Shown here piece by piece: positions 9,390 through 18,312 of a stretch of DNA of 64,000 nt. How positions within the stretch are numbered: the first letter of the stretch is position 1; every line of letters starts with the position of its first letter. Source of the stretch: Paenibacillus donghaensis (GTDB lineage: Bacteria > Bacillota > Bacilli > Paenibacillales > Paenibacillaceae); contig NZ_CP021780.1 of assembly GCF_002192415.1 (NCBI RefSeq), positions 2,232,001-2,296,000 of the forward strand, read 5' to 3'. Position numbers and translations under genes: made by a program. The notes under the pieces were generated by a model that saw only the letters and a list, made by a program, of their open reading frames with translations, was not told the origin of the DNA and did no database searches.

Positions 9390-9545
9390 GATCACCTCCT
9401 GTCTAGTAGTTAGGGCTAGTATGAAGCACAGATCCGGGTCTCATGCACCGGCTGTCCTGAAGCCGAGCGCTTTTGGCCGTTAAAGCTTATCAAGCATCCC
9501 GTTTTATGTTACATTAGTATGAAACTAATGTCTGGGGGGCTTGCC

Positions 9546-11417
9546 GTGAAGCCGGATTTGCGTTCTGCATGGGGTAGTAAAGTGCTGGTGGGAGACGGTG
9601 CGATGGGGACTTTTTTGTATCAAAAAGGATTTCCTGTCGGCATCTCTTATGAAGAGTTGAATCTGACCTCACCGGGGGTTATTGAGGATGTACATCGCAG
9701 CTACATGGAGGCGGGGGCTGTGCTGCTGGAGAGCAACACCTTCTCGGCCAACTATGACCGGCTGTCCAAATACGGGCTGGAATCCAAGGTGGAAGAGATC
9801 AACCGGGCAGGCGTGCGCATTGCCCGTAAGGCTGCAGGAGATACAGGTTATGTGGTTGGAGCGGTCGGTTCGATCCGCTCCGGCAAACGTGCCAATCTGT
9901 CCGCCTCCGAGCTGAAGCGTTTCTTCACGCAGCAATTATCGGCGCTGCTGGAGGAAGAGGTGGACGGCATTATGCTGGAGACCTTCTATGATGTCGAGGA
10001 GCTGCATCTGGCGCTGCGCACCCTGCGCAAGCTCAGCCAGCTGCCGGTCATCTGCCAGCTGGCGGTGGATGAAACTGCCCGTACGCTGGATGGCCTGACC
10101 CTTCCCGAGGCGTTCCGGATTCTGGAGGACGACGGAGCGGATGTGATCGGTTTCAACTGCAACACCGGCCCGAACGGGATCAAGCGGGCGCTTAGACATC
10201 TGCAGGGCAGCCTGGTGCTGCCGGTCTCAGTCTACCCGAATGCCGGGGTAGCCGATTATGTGGATGGTGAATACCGCTACGGTGCTTCGCCGGAATATTT
10301 CGGCCAGATGGCCGTTACCTTCGCCGAGATGGGCAGCCGGATCATTGGCGGCTGCTGCGGAACCACGCCGCAGCATATCGCCGAGATGGCCGCGGCGCTG
10401 CGGAATTACCAGCCCCAGCCGCTGCCGGAGCCTACGCAGCGGGCGACAGCAAGCCTGATTCTGCAGGAGCATCTGGCTGATGCGGAAGGACCGAGCGGCA
10501 AAGAGCCGACTCTGGTCGATCTGGTCAAGGAGCGTCACACGGTCATTGTGGAGCTTGATCCGCCGCGCGACCTGGACATTGCCAGATTCATGAAGGGAGC
10601 CGAGGCGCTGCGCAAGGCAGGAGCCGACGCGCTGACGCTTGCTGACAACTCGCTCGCGGTCAGCCGGATGAGCAACATGGCACTGGGTGCGCTGGTACAG
10701 GCCCGTACTGGTCTGCGGCCGCTCGTGCATATCGCCTGCCGTGACCGCAACCTGATCGGGACTCAGTCGCATCTGATGGGGTTCGATGCCCTAGGCATTG
10801 ACCATGTGCTGGCGGTGACAGGAGATCCGGCCAAGTTCGGCGATCTTCCCGGCTCCAGCTCCGTGTATGATCTAACTTCCTTCGAGATCATCCGTATGAT
10901 CAAGCAGCTGAATGACGGGATTGCCTTCTCCGGCAAGCCGCTGAAGCAGAAGGCCGGATTCGTGATCGGCGCCGCGTTCAATCCGAATGTGAAACATCTG
11001 GACAAGGCTGTCCAGCGGCTGGAGAAGAAGATTGCTTCCGGCGCGGATTATATTATGACCCAGCCGGTGTATGACCGGGGGCTGATTGCCAGAGTAGCCG
11101 AGGCCACTGCCCACCTCAATATCCCCATATTTATCGGGATTATGCCGCTGGCCAGCGGCCGCAACGCCGAATTTCTGCATAATGAGGTTCCCGGTATCCA
11201 GCTGACCGATGAAGTGCGCAGCCGGATGAGCGGACTTGAGGGAGAAGTGGGGCGCGCGGAAGGTGTGGCCATTGCCAAGGAGCTGCTGGATGAGGCGACA
11301 GCCCACTTCAACGGCATCTATCTGATGACGCCGTTCATGTTCTATGAAATGAGCGCTCAGCTGGTGGAGTACATCTGGGCCAAACAGGGTCGTAAATTAT
11401 CCCCCTTGTTTCGCTAG
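9546..11417 (+). CDS. yitJ: Bifunctional homocysteine S-methyltransferase / 5,10-methylenetetrahydrofolate reductase (YitJ-like)
   Basis: The N-terminal half (about 1-290) is a homocysteine S-methyltransferase with DGAMGT near residue 20 and the zinc-ligand motif GGCCGT near 265. The C-terminal half (about 320-610) is a methylenetetrahydrofolate reductase (MetF-like) barrel containing VELDPPRD and MTQPVYD. This fusion is known from B. subtilis YitJ and links methyl-folate production to methionine synthesis. GTG at 9546 is chosen since TCTGGGGGG precedes it; an ATG 27 bases upstream (9519) is possible. No S-box riboswitch was recognised upstream, unlike B. subtilis yitJ. Total length is 623 residues. 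Confidence 0.92.
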   Translation: MKPDLRSAWGSKVLVGDGAMGTFLYQKGFPVGISYEELNLTSPGVIEDVHRSYMEAGAVLLESNTFSANYDRLSKYGLESKVEEINRAGVRIARKAAGDTGYVVGAVGSIRSGKRANLSASELKRFFTQQLSALLEEEVDGIMLETFYDVEELHLALRTLRKLSQLPVICQLAVDETARTLDGLTLPEAFRILEDDGADVIGFNCNTGPNGIKRALRHLQGSLVLPVSVYPNAGVADYVDGEYRYGASPEYFGQMAVTFAEMGSRIIGGCCGTTPQHIAEMAAALRNYQPQPLPEPTQRATASLILQEHLADAEGPSGKEPTLVDLVKERHTVIVELDPPRDLDIARFMKGAEALRKAGADALTLADNSLAVSRMSNMALGALVQARTGLRPLVHIACRDRNLIGTQSHLMGFDALGIDHVLAVTGDPAKFGDLPGSSSVYDLTSFEIIRMIKQLNDGIAFSGKPLKQKAGFVIGAAFNPNVKHLDKAVQRLEKKIASGADYIMTQPVYDRGLIARVAEATAHLNIPIFIGIMPLASGRNAEFLHNEVPGIQLTDEVRSRMSGLEGEVGRAEGVAIAKELLDEATAHFNGIYLMTPFMFYEMSAQLVEYIWAKQGRKLSPLFR

Positions 11418-11530
11418 TAATAATCCATTACAATAGTGTAATGGATGTGATTCCGTTTAGAATTGAAATCAGTGAATCACCGGTACTGCGTAATAACCAT
11501 GCGGATGCCGCAGGATTGGACGGGTTATGA

Positions 11531-11641
11531 GGCTGTGCTCCGAAGATAAGGTTCAGCAGCAGATCAAACGTGGAAGGGCCGGTGGGAGACATGCTGGACT
11601 TTCTCATTCAAGAAATGAACCGCGAACAGGCGGCCAATTAG
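11531..11641 (+). pseudogene. Remnant of yloC (YicC-family) gene, 3' part
   Basis: In the frame ending at the TAG at 11639-11641 the translation reads [18 protein letters not shown], matching the conserved YicC C-terminal stretch usually written VGRKLDFLVQEMNRE. It stops four codons later, before the usual NTIGSKAND continuation, and no start codon or upstream YicC domain is in frame; a TGA lies at 11528. The neighbouring frame just upstream (MRLCSEDKVQQQIK) may be the preceding YicC segment after a frameshift. yloC normally sits directly before remA, which is exactly this position. I infer a decayed gene; an intact copy could exist elsewhere. Confidence 0.6.
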
Positions 11642-11699
11642 GAATAGCGGGTTTATGATCACAAGCATAGATGTAATTTATGGGGGGAACAACCGGAAC

Positions 11700-11960
11700 A
11701 TGGCCATTAAACTTATTAACATTGGCTTTGGAAATATAGTATCGGCCAACCGCATTATTTCCATTGTCAGTCCGGAATCTGCACCGATCAAACGTATTAT
11801 CCAGGAGGCCAGAGATCGGCACATGCTGATCGACGCCACCTACGGAAGACGGACTCGCGCCGTAATCATCACTGACAGCGACCATGTGATCCTGTCGGCG
11901 GTTCAGCCTGAAACCGTGGCTCACCGCTTATCCAGCAAAGACGATGATAACGACGAATAA
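11700..11960 (+). CDS. remA: Extracellular matrix regulator RemA (DUF370 family)
   Basis: The 86-residue product starting [18 protein letters not shown] is nearly a textbook RemA: a small DNA-binding protein that activates matrix and osmoprotection genes in B. subtilis. ATG 11700 is chosen because family members start with this sequence; an in-frame ATG at 11655 would add 15 atypical residues. A GGGGGG stretch lies about 13 bases ahead. It precedes gmk and rpoZ, as in B. subtilis. The yloC gene that normally precedes it is only a remnant here. Confidence 0.93.
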   Translation: MAIKLINIGFGNIVSANRIISIVSPESAPIKRIIQEARDRHMLIDATYGRRTRAVIITDSDHVILSAVQPETVAHRLSSKDDDNDE

Positions 11961-11979
11961 CAACTAAATGGAGTGTATT

Positions 11980-12549
11980 ATGTCAAAAGGATTGCTGATT
12001 ATTTTATCCGGACCTTCCGGCGTTGGTAAAGGTACTGTCTGCACGGCGCTGCGGCCGAAGATGCCGCAGCTGATTTATTCGGTCTCGGCGACCACCCGCA
12101 GTCCGCGCGGCGGCGAAGAGAACGGAGTTAACTATTTCTTCAAGACCAGAGAGCAGTTCGCCTCTATGATCGAAGCTGACCAGCTGCTGGAATACGCGGA
12201 GTACGTAGGCAATTATTACGGTACTCCGCGTGATTTTGTTGAACAGACCCTTGAGAGCGGAAGAGATATTATTCTGGAAATCGAGGTTCAGGGAGCGCTG
12301 AAGGTCAAGGAGAAATTCCCCGAAGGTATCTTTGTGTTTCTGCTTCCTCCATCCATGGATGAGCTGAAGGACCGCATACGCGGTAGGGGCACTGAGCATC
12401 CAGATGTGATTGACCACCGTATGTCAGTGGCAGAGGATGAGATCAGTCTGATGCGGCATTATGATTACGCCGTAGTTAACGATGAGATTGATTTGGCCTG
12501 CAAGAGAATAGAAAGCATTATTATAGCCGAACATTGTAAGGTTAGATAA
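11980..12549 (+). CDS. gmk: Guanylate kinase
   Basis: Gmk phosphorylates GMP to GDP with ATP. The 189-residue protein has the P-loop GPSGVGKG at residues 10-17 and the GMP-binding segment [11 protein letters not shown], with normal family length. The ATG at 11980 has GGAG seven bases ahead; an ATG at 11968 in frame is part of that site's upstream sequence and is less likely. It is co-directional with remA 19 bases upstream and rpoZ downstream. Confidence 0.96.
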   Translation: MSKGLLIILSGPSGVGKGTVCTALRPKMPQLIYSVSATTRSPRGGEENGVNYFFKTREQFASMIEADQLLEYAEYVGNYYGTPRDFVEQTLESGRDIILEIEVQGALKVKEKFPEGIFVFLLPPSMDELKDRIRGRGTEHPDVIDHRMSVAEDEISLMRHYDYAVVNDEIDLACKRIESIIIAEHCKVR

Positions 12550-12606
12550 TCAGGCTTACTTAATTACGTAATGATGATCCACAGTAAACTATGAAGAGGT
12601 GTCCCA

Positions 12607-12822
12607 GTGCTATATCCATCTATCGATGAAATGATGACCAAGGTCGACAGCAAGTATTCGCTCGTTGTCGCTTCCGCCCGCCGGGCAAGACAGCTGCGTG
12701 AAGGCGGCAGAACCGATATTAAGAGTCCAAGATCCTACAAGTATGTGGGAGTTGCCCTTGAAGAAATCTATGAAGACCGGATTATTGTAACTCGCGGCAC
12801 GGAAGAAGAAGAACGGGAGTAG
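12607..12822 (+). CDS. rpoZ: RNA polymerase omega subunit
   Basis: This 71-residue protein has the omega-family core [17 protein letters not shown] near residues 14-30. Omega helps assemble and stabilise RNA polymerase. GTG at 12607 follows AGAGGTG. It lies 57 bases after gmk and is followed by hairpins that probably end the remA-gmk-rpoZ transcript. Confidence 0.95.
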   Translation: MLYPSIDEMMTKVDSKYSLVVASARRARQLREGGRTDIKSPRSYKYVGVALEEIYEDRIIVTRGTEEEERE

Positions 12823-12859
12823 TTGTTCTTGCAGTGAACCGGAGGATTAATTAACCTCG

Positions 12860-12980
12860 GAAACGGGTGCCGACGGCGCAGCCGTTTCTTCTTGCTTTAT
12901 AGGCCTCTAAACTGGCTGTCAACTTATTATAATAGCCCTTAGCGGGCTGTTCCTGACAACCGCAAGGTTGTTATTTTTTT
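12860..12980 (+). terminator. Hairpin cluster and terminator between rpoZ and coaBC
   Basis: Several hairpins lie in the 252-base gap: GAAACGG/CCGTTTC with a short T-rich tail (12860-12889), AGCCC/GGGCT (12934-12948), and ACAACC-GCAA-GGTTGT followed by TATTTTTTT (12956-12980). The last is a clear intrinsic terminator with a GNRA-type loop. A TATAAT at 12928-12933 sits just before the last two hairpins, so a very short transcript is conceivable. The remaining bases to 13060 are AT-rich and probably hold the coaBC promoter. Confidence 0.7.
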
Positions 12981-13074
12981 AAAGATAAGAGTAGTAACAA
13001 GATCAGAATCTATATATTTCACGATATCAATCATCCTTCTATTAACATTAACCGGGAGCAGGGGGAGAATAATA

Positions 13075-14316
13075 ATGAAGAGCTTACAGGGCAAAACGAT
13101 TCTGCTAGGCATCACCGGAGGAATTGCGGCATTTAAGGCAGCCTCATTAACCAGCATGCTGGTTAAAAAGGGTGCAGAGGTTCATGTGATCATGACTGAA
13201 TCAGCCAAACAATTCATTACAGAGCTGACGCTGCAGTCCTTGTCTAAGCAGCGGGTGTACAGCGATACGTTTCAGGAACGGGACCCGTCTTCGATTTCGC
13301 ATATCGATCTGGCCGACTCGGCTGATCTGGTGCTGGTAGCCCCGGCAACGGCCAATATTCTGGCCAAAATGGCGCATGGGCTGGCCGATGATATGCTGTC
13401 AACCACACTTCTGGCTGCAACTTCACCTGTGATGGTTGCTCCGGCAATGAACGTTCATATGTACCAGCATCCTGCAGTATTGAACAATATTGATATCCTG
13501 TCACGCCGTGGTATCCAGTTTATCGAGCCGGGAGAAGGTTTGCTGGCTTGCGGGTATGTGGGCAAGGGGAGGCTGGAAGAGCCGGAGGCGATTGTTCGTT
13601 GCGTGGAGAGCTTTTTTGCGTTGTCAAGCCGCCCGGAATCACAGCCCGAGCAGCCGCTCAAAGGTCGCAAGGTTGTAATTACCGCTGGTGGAACGGTGGA
13701 ACGGATTGATCCGGTCCGCTATATCTCGAACGACTCATCCGGCAAAATGGGCTTCGCCTTGGCCCGCGCTGCGCTTGCCATGGGAGCTGAAGTTACACTT
13801 GTCGCCGCCCGCACGGATGAGGAGCCTCCACAGGCAGCCGGTCTGCGTGTGGTAAAGGTCGAGTCTGCCCAGCAGATGTACGATGCGGTATTGGGCGTAT
13901 GGGAGGACTGCGATATTCTGATTAAGGCTGCGGCCGTATCCGATTATCGTCCGAAGGAACAGGCGGCGGCCAAAATCAAAAAGAGCGGCGATACGATGCT
14001 GCTAGAGCTTGTAAAAACAACTGATATTCTGGAAACACTGGGCAAAACCAAGAACAAGCAGTTTCTGGTGGGATTTGCAGCAGAAACCGGAGACACCGAG
14101 GCTTTCGCCAAAGAGAAGCTGGTCCGCAAAAATTGTGATCTGATCGTGGCTAACAATGTGGCGGAAGCCGGAGCAGGCTTCGGACTGGACACCAACATTG
14201 TCTCCATTTATGATACACAAGGTGTAGTTGCGCAGTGGCCGCTGCTGACCAAGGACGAGGTCGCCCGTCGGCTGCTGCTGCTATTCGCTGAGCGGATGAC
14301 CGGTATTTCTGTCTGA
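13075..14316 (+). CDS. coaBC: Bifunctional phosphopantothenoylcysteine decarboxylase / phosphopantothenate-cysteine ligase
   Basis: CoaBC (Dfp) joins cysteine to 4'-phosphopantothenate and decarboxylates the product in coenzyme A synthesis. The flavoprotein CoaC half (about 1-190) shows ITGGIAAFKA, the catalytic-histidine segment SHIDLADSADL and APAMN. The CoaB half shows NDSSGKMG and KAAAVSDYRP. GGGGGAG precedes ATG 13075. Its TGA overlaps the ATG of priA (TGATG), indicating translational coupling. The 413-residue length is normal. Confidence 0.96.
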   Translation: MKSLQGKTILLGITGGIAAFKAASLTSMLVKKGAEVHVIMTESAKQFITELTLQSLSKQRVYSDTFQERDPSSISHIDLADSADLVLVAPATANILAKMAHGLADDMLSTTLLAATSPVMVAPAMNVHMYQHPAVLNNIDILSRRGIQFIEPGEGLLACGYVGKGRLEEPEAIVRCVESFFALSSRPESQPEQPLKGRKVVITAGGTVERIDPVRYISNDSSGKMGFALARAALAMGAEVTLVAARTDEEPPQAAGLRVVKVESAQQMYDAVLGVWEDCDILIKAAAVSDYRPKEQAAAKIKKSGDTMLLELVKTTDILETLGKTKNKQFLVGFAAETGDTEAFAKEKLVRKNCDLIVANNVAEAGAGFGLDTNIVSIYDTQGVVAQWPLLTKDEVARRLLLLFAERMTGISV

Positions 14317-16847
14317 TGGATATCGCCAAGGTCATTGTAGATGTACCTGTCCGCAGCACGGACCGGCCTTTTGATTATTTGATTCCAGATGATCTGAAAT
14401 TGTGGATTGAGGTCGGCAGCCGGGTAGCGGTGCCTTTTGGTCACCGTACAGTACAGGGCTTCGTCATTTCCCTGGAATCCGGTGAAATCGGCACCATGCC
14501 TGGGCTGAAGCCGGTCCAGGAGGTGCTAGATCTGCTGCCGCCCTTGTCACCAGAGCTGATTGAGCTGGCGGAATGGATGAGCCGCAGGTATGCCTGCCGG
14601 CGTATTTCCGCGCTGCAGGCCATGCTGCCGACGGCGCTCAAGGGCAAGGCCGAACGGCTGATCTCACTCGGCAGTGCCGAATCGGATGCCGCGGCTACTG
14701 AAGATGAGCTGTTCCCGCTCTTCGCCGAGCCGGATCAGGAAGAACGAAGCATTACCGAATTCGTTGCCAAGCATGGCGAGGTATCTATGAAGCAGCTGAC
14801 CCGCACCTTTCCGGAGGCAGCGGAGACCGTTAAGTTCATGCTGCGGCGCGGAGTGCTGACTGAGAGTCAGTCAATCAAGGATAAAATGGGCAAAAAAAAG
14901 CTCAAAACCGTTGAGCTGGCGATCAGTACGGAAATGGCCCGCGGGCTGCTGGAGAGCTTCCCGGCCAGGTCTGCCCGCCAGAAGGAGCTGCTCCAGTTCC
15001 TGATCGAGATGGAAGCGTTGCTGCCTCTGCCGCTCAAAGAGGTACTGGCGGTGCTGCAAATCTCCGCAGGCACGGTGAAGGGGCTAGAGGAGAAGGGGTA
15101 TATAGAGATCGGTGAGATTGAGGTGTACCGCGACCCCTATCGTGGACGCGACTTCAAGCCAAGCGTCCCTCTACCGCTTACCCCTGAGCAGAGCCATGTC
15201 TATGCTGCGATTGCCCGTACGCTGGAGGCGCAGAGTCATGACGTGTTCCTGCTGCATGGAGTAACCGGCAGCGGGAAGACGGAGATCTACCTGCAGAGCA
15301 TTCAGCTCTGCGTGGATCAAGGCCGGCAGGCGGTTGTGCTGGTGCCGGAGATTGCGCTTACTCCGCAGATGGTGGAACGCTTCAAGGGCCGGTTCGGCAG
15401 CGGGGTTGCCGTGATGCACAGCCGGCTGTCGGTCGGCGAGCGTTATGACGAATGGCGCAAGATCCGCGAAGGCAAAGCAACGGTCGCAGTCGGTGCCCGT
15501 TCGGCGGTGTTTGCCCCATTCGTCAACCTGGGACTGATTATAGTAGATGAAGAGCATGAAAGCTCCTACAAGCAGGAGGAGAATCCCAAATATCATGCCC
15601 GCGATGTGGCTGTACGCCGAGCGGAGCAGGGGGGAGCCGCCGTGATCCTCGGATCGGCTACCCCTTCGCTGGAGAGCTATCATGCTGCCAGGGTGCAGAC
15701 CGATATTCATTTCTCCCCGGTGCTGCTGGAGATGCCCAGCCGGGCGCTGGGCAATGAGCTACCGGCAGTGCAGGTGGTCGATATGCGCGATGAGCTGAAG
15801 GAAGGCAACCGCTCGATGTTCAGCCGCAGGCTTCATGCTGCGCTGGCTGAGCGGCTGGAACGTGGAGAACAGACGGTATTGCTGCTGAACCGCAGAGGCT
15901 TCTCCACGTTTGTGATGTGCCGCAGCTGCGGGTATGTGGCAGGTTGTCCGGATTGTGATATTTCACTGACGTACCATAGCCGCAGCGACAATCTGCGCTG
16001 CCACTACTGCGGTCATGCCGAGCCTGCGCCGAAGGTGTGCCCGGAATGTGCCAGCGAGCACATCCGCTTCTTCGGAACGGGTACCCAGCGGGTGGAAGAG
16101 GAACTGGGCAAGCTGTTTCCGGGCATGCGGGTGATCCGTATGGACGTGGACACGACGACCGAGAAGGGGTCTCATGAGAAGCTGCTCAACCAGTTCCGTG
16201 ACAAAAAAGCCGATGTGCTGCTCGGTACCCAGATGGTGGCAAAGGGGCTCGATTTCCCAGACGTTACGCTGGTAGGCGTAATTACAGCAGACTCTGCGCT
16301 CAACCTGCCTGATTTCCGGGCGGCAGAGAAAACCTTTCAGCTGCTTACCCAGGTAGCCGGCAGAGCGGGAAGGCATCAACTGCCGGGTGAAGTGGTGATC
16401 CAGTCCTATACCCCTGAGCATTATTCGATTATTCATGCCAGCGGACACGATTTCCATTCCTTCGTACGCGAAGAGCTGAAGCACCGCAAAAGCCTGCATT
16501 ATCCGCCCTACTGTCGGCTCATTCTCGTGACTTTGTCGCATGAGCAGCTTCCCGTGCTGCTGCGGCTGGCTGAGAATTATGCGCTGAACCTGCAGGGCAA
16601 GGCTCGCCAGCTAAGATGGTATGGCAGTCTGGATAAGCTGTCTGCGGATGCGCTTGATATGCTTGGACCTGTGGCATCGCCCATGCCACGTCTGAAGGGG
16701 CGCTACCGGTTCCAGTGCATTATCAAGTGGCGGGGCACCATTGATGCCATTGGCCTGGCCAGGACTGTGGCCGAGGAGCTGGAGGATTCCGTGCGGGACA
16801 AGGATCTGCAGATCAGCCTCGACGTGGACCCGCAGATGCTGATGTAG
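14316..16847 (+). CDS. priA: Primosomal protein N' (replication-restart helicase PriA)
   Basis: PriA is a 3'-to-5' DNA helicase that reloads the replication machinery at stalled forks. The 843-residue protein has an N-terminal DNA-binding domain, Walker A GVTGSGKT at about 315-322, DEEH at 411-414, and a zinc region with paired CxxC motifs (CRSCGYVAGCPDC, CHYCGH, CPEC) around 535-585, then a helicase C-terminal domain. It starts in the stop codon of coaBC. About 40 bases separate it from def. Confidence 0.96.
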   Translation: MDIAKVIVDVPVRSTDRPFDYLIPDDLKLWIEVGSRVAVPFGHRTVQGFVISLESGEIGTMPGLKPVQEVLDLLPPLSPELIELAEWMSRRYACRRISALQAMLPTALKGKAERLISLGSAESDAAATEDELFPLFAEPDQEERSITEFVAKHGEVSMKQLTRTFPEAAETVKFMLRRGVLTESQSIKDKMGKKKLKTVELAISTEMARGLLESFPARSARQKELLQFLIEMEALLPLPLKEVLAVLQISAGTVKGLEEKGYIEIGEIEVYRDPYRGRDFKPSVPLPLTPEQSHVYAAIARTLEAQSHDVFLLHGVTGSGKTEIYLQSIQLCVDQGRQAVVLVPEIALTPQMVERFKGRFGSGVAVMHSRLSVGERYDEWRKIREGKATVAVGARSAVFAPFVNLGLIIVDEEHESSYKQEENPKYHARDVAVRRAEQGGAAVILGSATPSLESYHAARVQTDIHFSPVLLEMPSRALGNELPAVQVVDMRDELKEGNRSMFSRRLHAALAERLERGEQTVLLLNRRGFSTFVMCRSCGYVAGCPDCDISLTYHSRSDNLRCHYCGHAEPAPKVCPECASEHIRFFGTGTQRVEEELGKLFPGMRVIRMDVDTTTEKGSHEKLLNQFRDKKADVLLGTQMVAKGLDFPDVTLVGVITADSALNLPDFRAAEKTFQLLTQVAGRAGRHQLPGEVVIQSYTPEHYSIIHASGHDFHSFVREELKHRKSLHYPPYCRLILVTLSHEQLPVLLRLAENYALNLQGKARQLRWYGSLDKLSADALDMLGPVASPMPRLKGRYRFQCIIKWRGTIDAIGLARTVAEELEDSVRDKDLQISLDVDPQMLM

Positions 16848-16888
16848 GCAGCAAATTATTATTGAATAGAACGAGGAAGGTGTTATAG

Positions 16889-17371
16889 ATGGCAATTCGG
16901 ATGATTGTGAAGGAACCGGATGAAGTGTTGCACAAAAAAGCCAAAGAAGTAATGGTGGTTACACCCAATGTCAAAAAGCTGCTGAACGATATGAGAGATA
17001 CGATGTATGATGCGGACGGCGTAGGACTTGCTGCGCCTCAGGTAGGCATTCTGAAAAGGCTGATCGTCATCGATGCGGATGAGGAGCATGGATTGATCCA
17101 GATGATCAACCCGGAGATCATCAGCAGAGAAGGCGAACAGCTGGGACCAGAAGGCTGCCTTAGCATTCCCGGCCTGAACGGCGATGTGCGCCGCTCGGAG
17201 ACCGTAACGGTTCGCGGACTGAACCGGGAAGGCGTGGAGATCACAATTACCGGCAGCGGTCTGCTCGCACGGGCATTTCAGCATGAGATCGACCATCTGG
17301 AAGGCGTGTTATTTACTGACATTGCCGAGAAGGTCTATGAATATATACCAGGCAAGGAAACCGGGGAGTGA
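16889..17371 (+). CDS. def: Peptide deformylase
   Basis: Def removes the formyl group from the N-terminal methionine of new proteins using a bound metal. The three family motifs are present: GVGLAAPQ, EGCLS and QHEIDH, the last two supplying the metal ligands. Length is 160 residues. GAGGAAGG precedes the ATG. Its stop is six bases before the fmt start used here, and the two form the usual def-fmt pair. Confidence 0.97.
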   Translation: MAIRMIVKEPDEVLHKKAKEVMVVTPNVKKLLNDMRDTMYDADGVGLAAPQVGILKRLIVIDADEEHGLIQMINPEIISREGEQLGPEGCLSIPGLNGDVRRSETVTVRGLNREGVEITITGSGLLARAFQHEIDHLEGVLFTDIAEKVYEYIPGKETGE

Positions 17372-17376
17372 GTGTA

Positions 17377-18312
17377 ATGAAGATTGTGTTCATGGGTACG
17401 CCCGCTTTTGCGGTGCCGTGCCTGCAAATGCTTGTGGAGGAGGGCTACGAGGTTGCAGCCGTTGTAACCCAGCCCGACCGTCCGCAGGGCCGCAAGAAAA
17501 TAATGGCGCCCTCGCCGGTGAAGGAAGCGGCGCTGGCCCTGGGCTTGCCTGTGCTTCAGCCTGAGCGGATGCGCCGTCCGGAAGCAGTGGCTGAGCTGGC
17601 CGCGTATGAACCGGACCTGATTGTTACAGCCGCCTATGGCCAGATTCTACCCAAAGCTGTGCTGGATCTGCCAAGGAACGGCTGCCTCAATGTGCATGGC
17701 TCGCTGCTGCCGGAATACCGTGGAGGCGCGCCGATTCAGCGTTCGATCATCAATGGCGAGCAGCTGACAGGTGTAACGCTGATGTACATGGCGGAAGGTC
17801 TGGACACCGGAGATATGATCTCGCGTGTAGAGGTGCCGATTGAGGATGAGGACACTTCCGGCACCATGTTCAGCAAGCTGAGTCTGGCCGGCCGCGACCT
17901 GCTGCGGGCTGAGTTGCCCAGATTGATCAATGGCCGCGTGGAAGCGGAGGCGCAGGATGACAGCGCTGCGACCTATGCGCCGAACCTTAGCCGCGAGGAT
18001 GAGCGGATCGACTGGAATGCATCATCGCGGGAGACGTATAACCGTGTCCGTGGTCTGGTGCCGTTCTCCGGGGCGTTTACGCTGTGGAACGGGGAGACCT
18101 TTAAGGTGTGGGCGGCGGCGCTTCCTGTCCAGGGAAGTGCCAGCTCTGCCTTGCCGGGAACGGTGCTGGCCGTTAGCGGGCAGGGCGTTGAAGTTAAGAC
18201 CGGCGACGGCAGCCTGCTGCTGACCACTGTGCAGCCGTCCGGCAAAAAAGCGATGGATGCCGCTGCCTTCAGCCGCGGCGCAGCCATGAAGCCCGGGACG
18301 GTGCTCGGTTGA
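17377..18312 (+). CDS. fmt: Methionyl-tRNA formyltransferase
   Basis: Fmt formylates initiator Met-tRNA with 10-formyl-tetrahydrofolate. The 311-residue product begins MKIVFMGTPAFAVP and contains the catalytic region NVHGSLLPEYRGGAPIQ and the conserved aspartate in GLDTGDM. ATG 17377 follows GGGGAG at eight bases; a GTG at 17368 that overlaps the def stop codon is an alternative. Its stop codon overlaps the TTG start of rsmB. Confidence 0.96.
   Translation: MKIVFMGTPAFAVPCLQMLVEEGYEVAAVVTQPDRPQGRKKIMAPSPVKEAALALGLPVLQPERMRRPEAVAELAAYEPDLIVTAAYGQILPKAVLDLPRNGCLNVHGSLLPEYRGGAPIQRSIINGEQLTGVTLMYMAEGLDTGDMISRVEVPIEDEDTSGTMFSKLSLAGRDLLRAELPRLINGRVEAEAQDDSAATYAPNLSREDERIDWNASSRETYNRVRGLVPFSGAFTLWNGETFKVWAAALPVQGSASSALPGTVLAVSGQGVEVKTGDGSLLLTTVQPSGKKAMDAAAFSRGAAMKPGTVLG

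Noticed and set aside
9396..9545. S-box (SAM) riboswitch before yitJ
   Set aside because: The 150-base gap is too short for a full S-box with terminator and lacks its conserved core.
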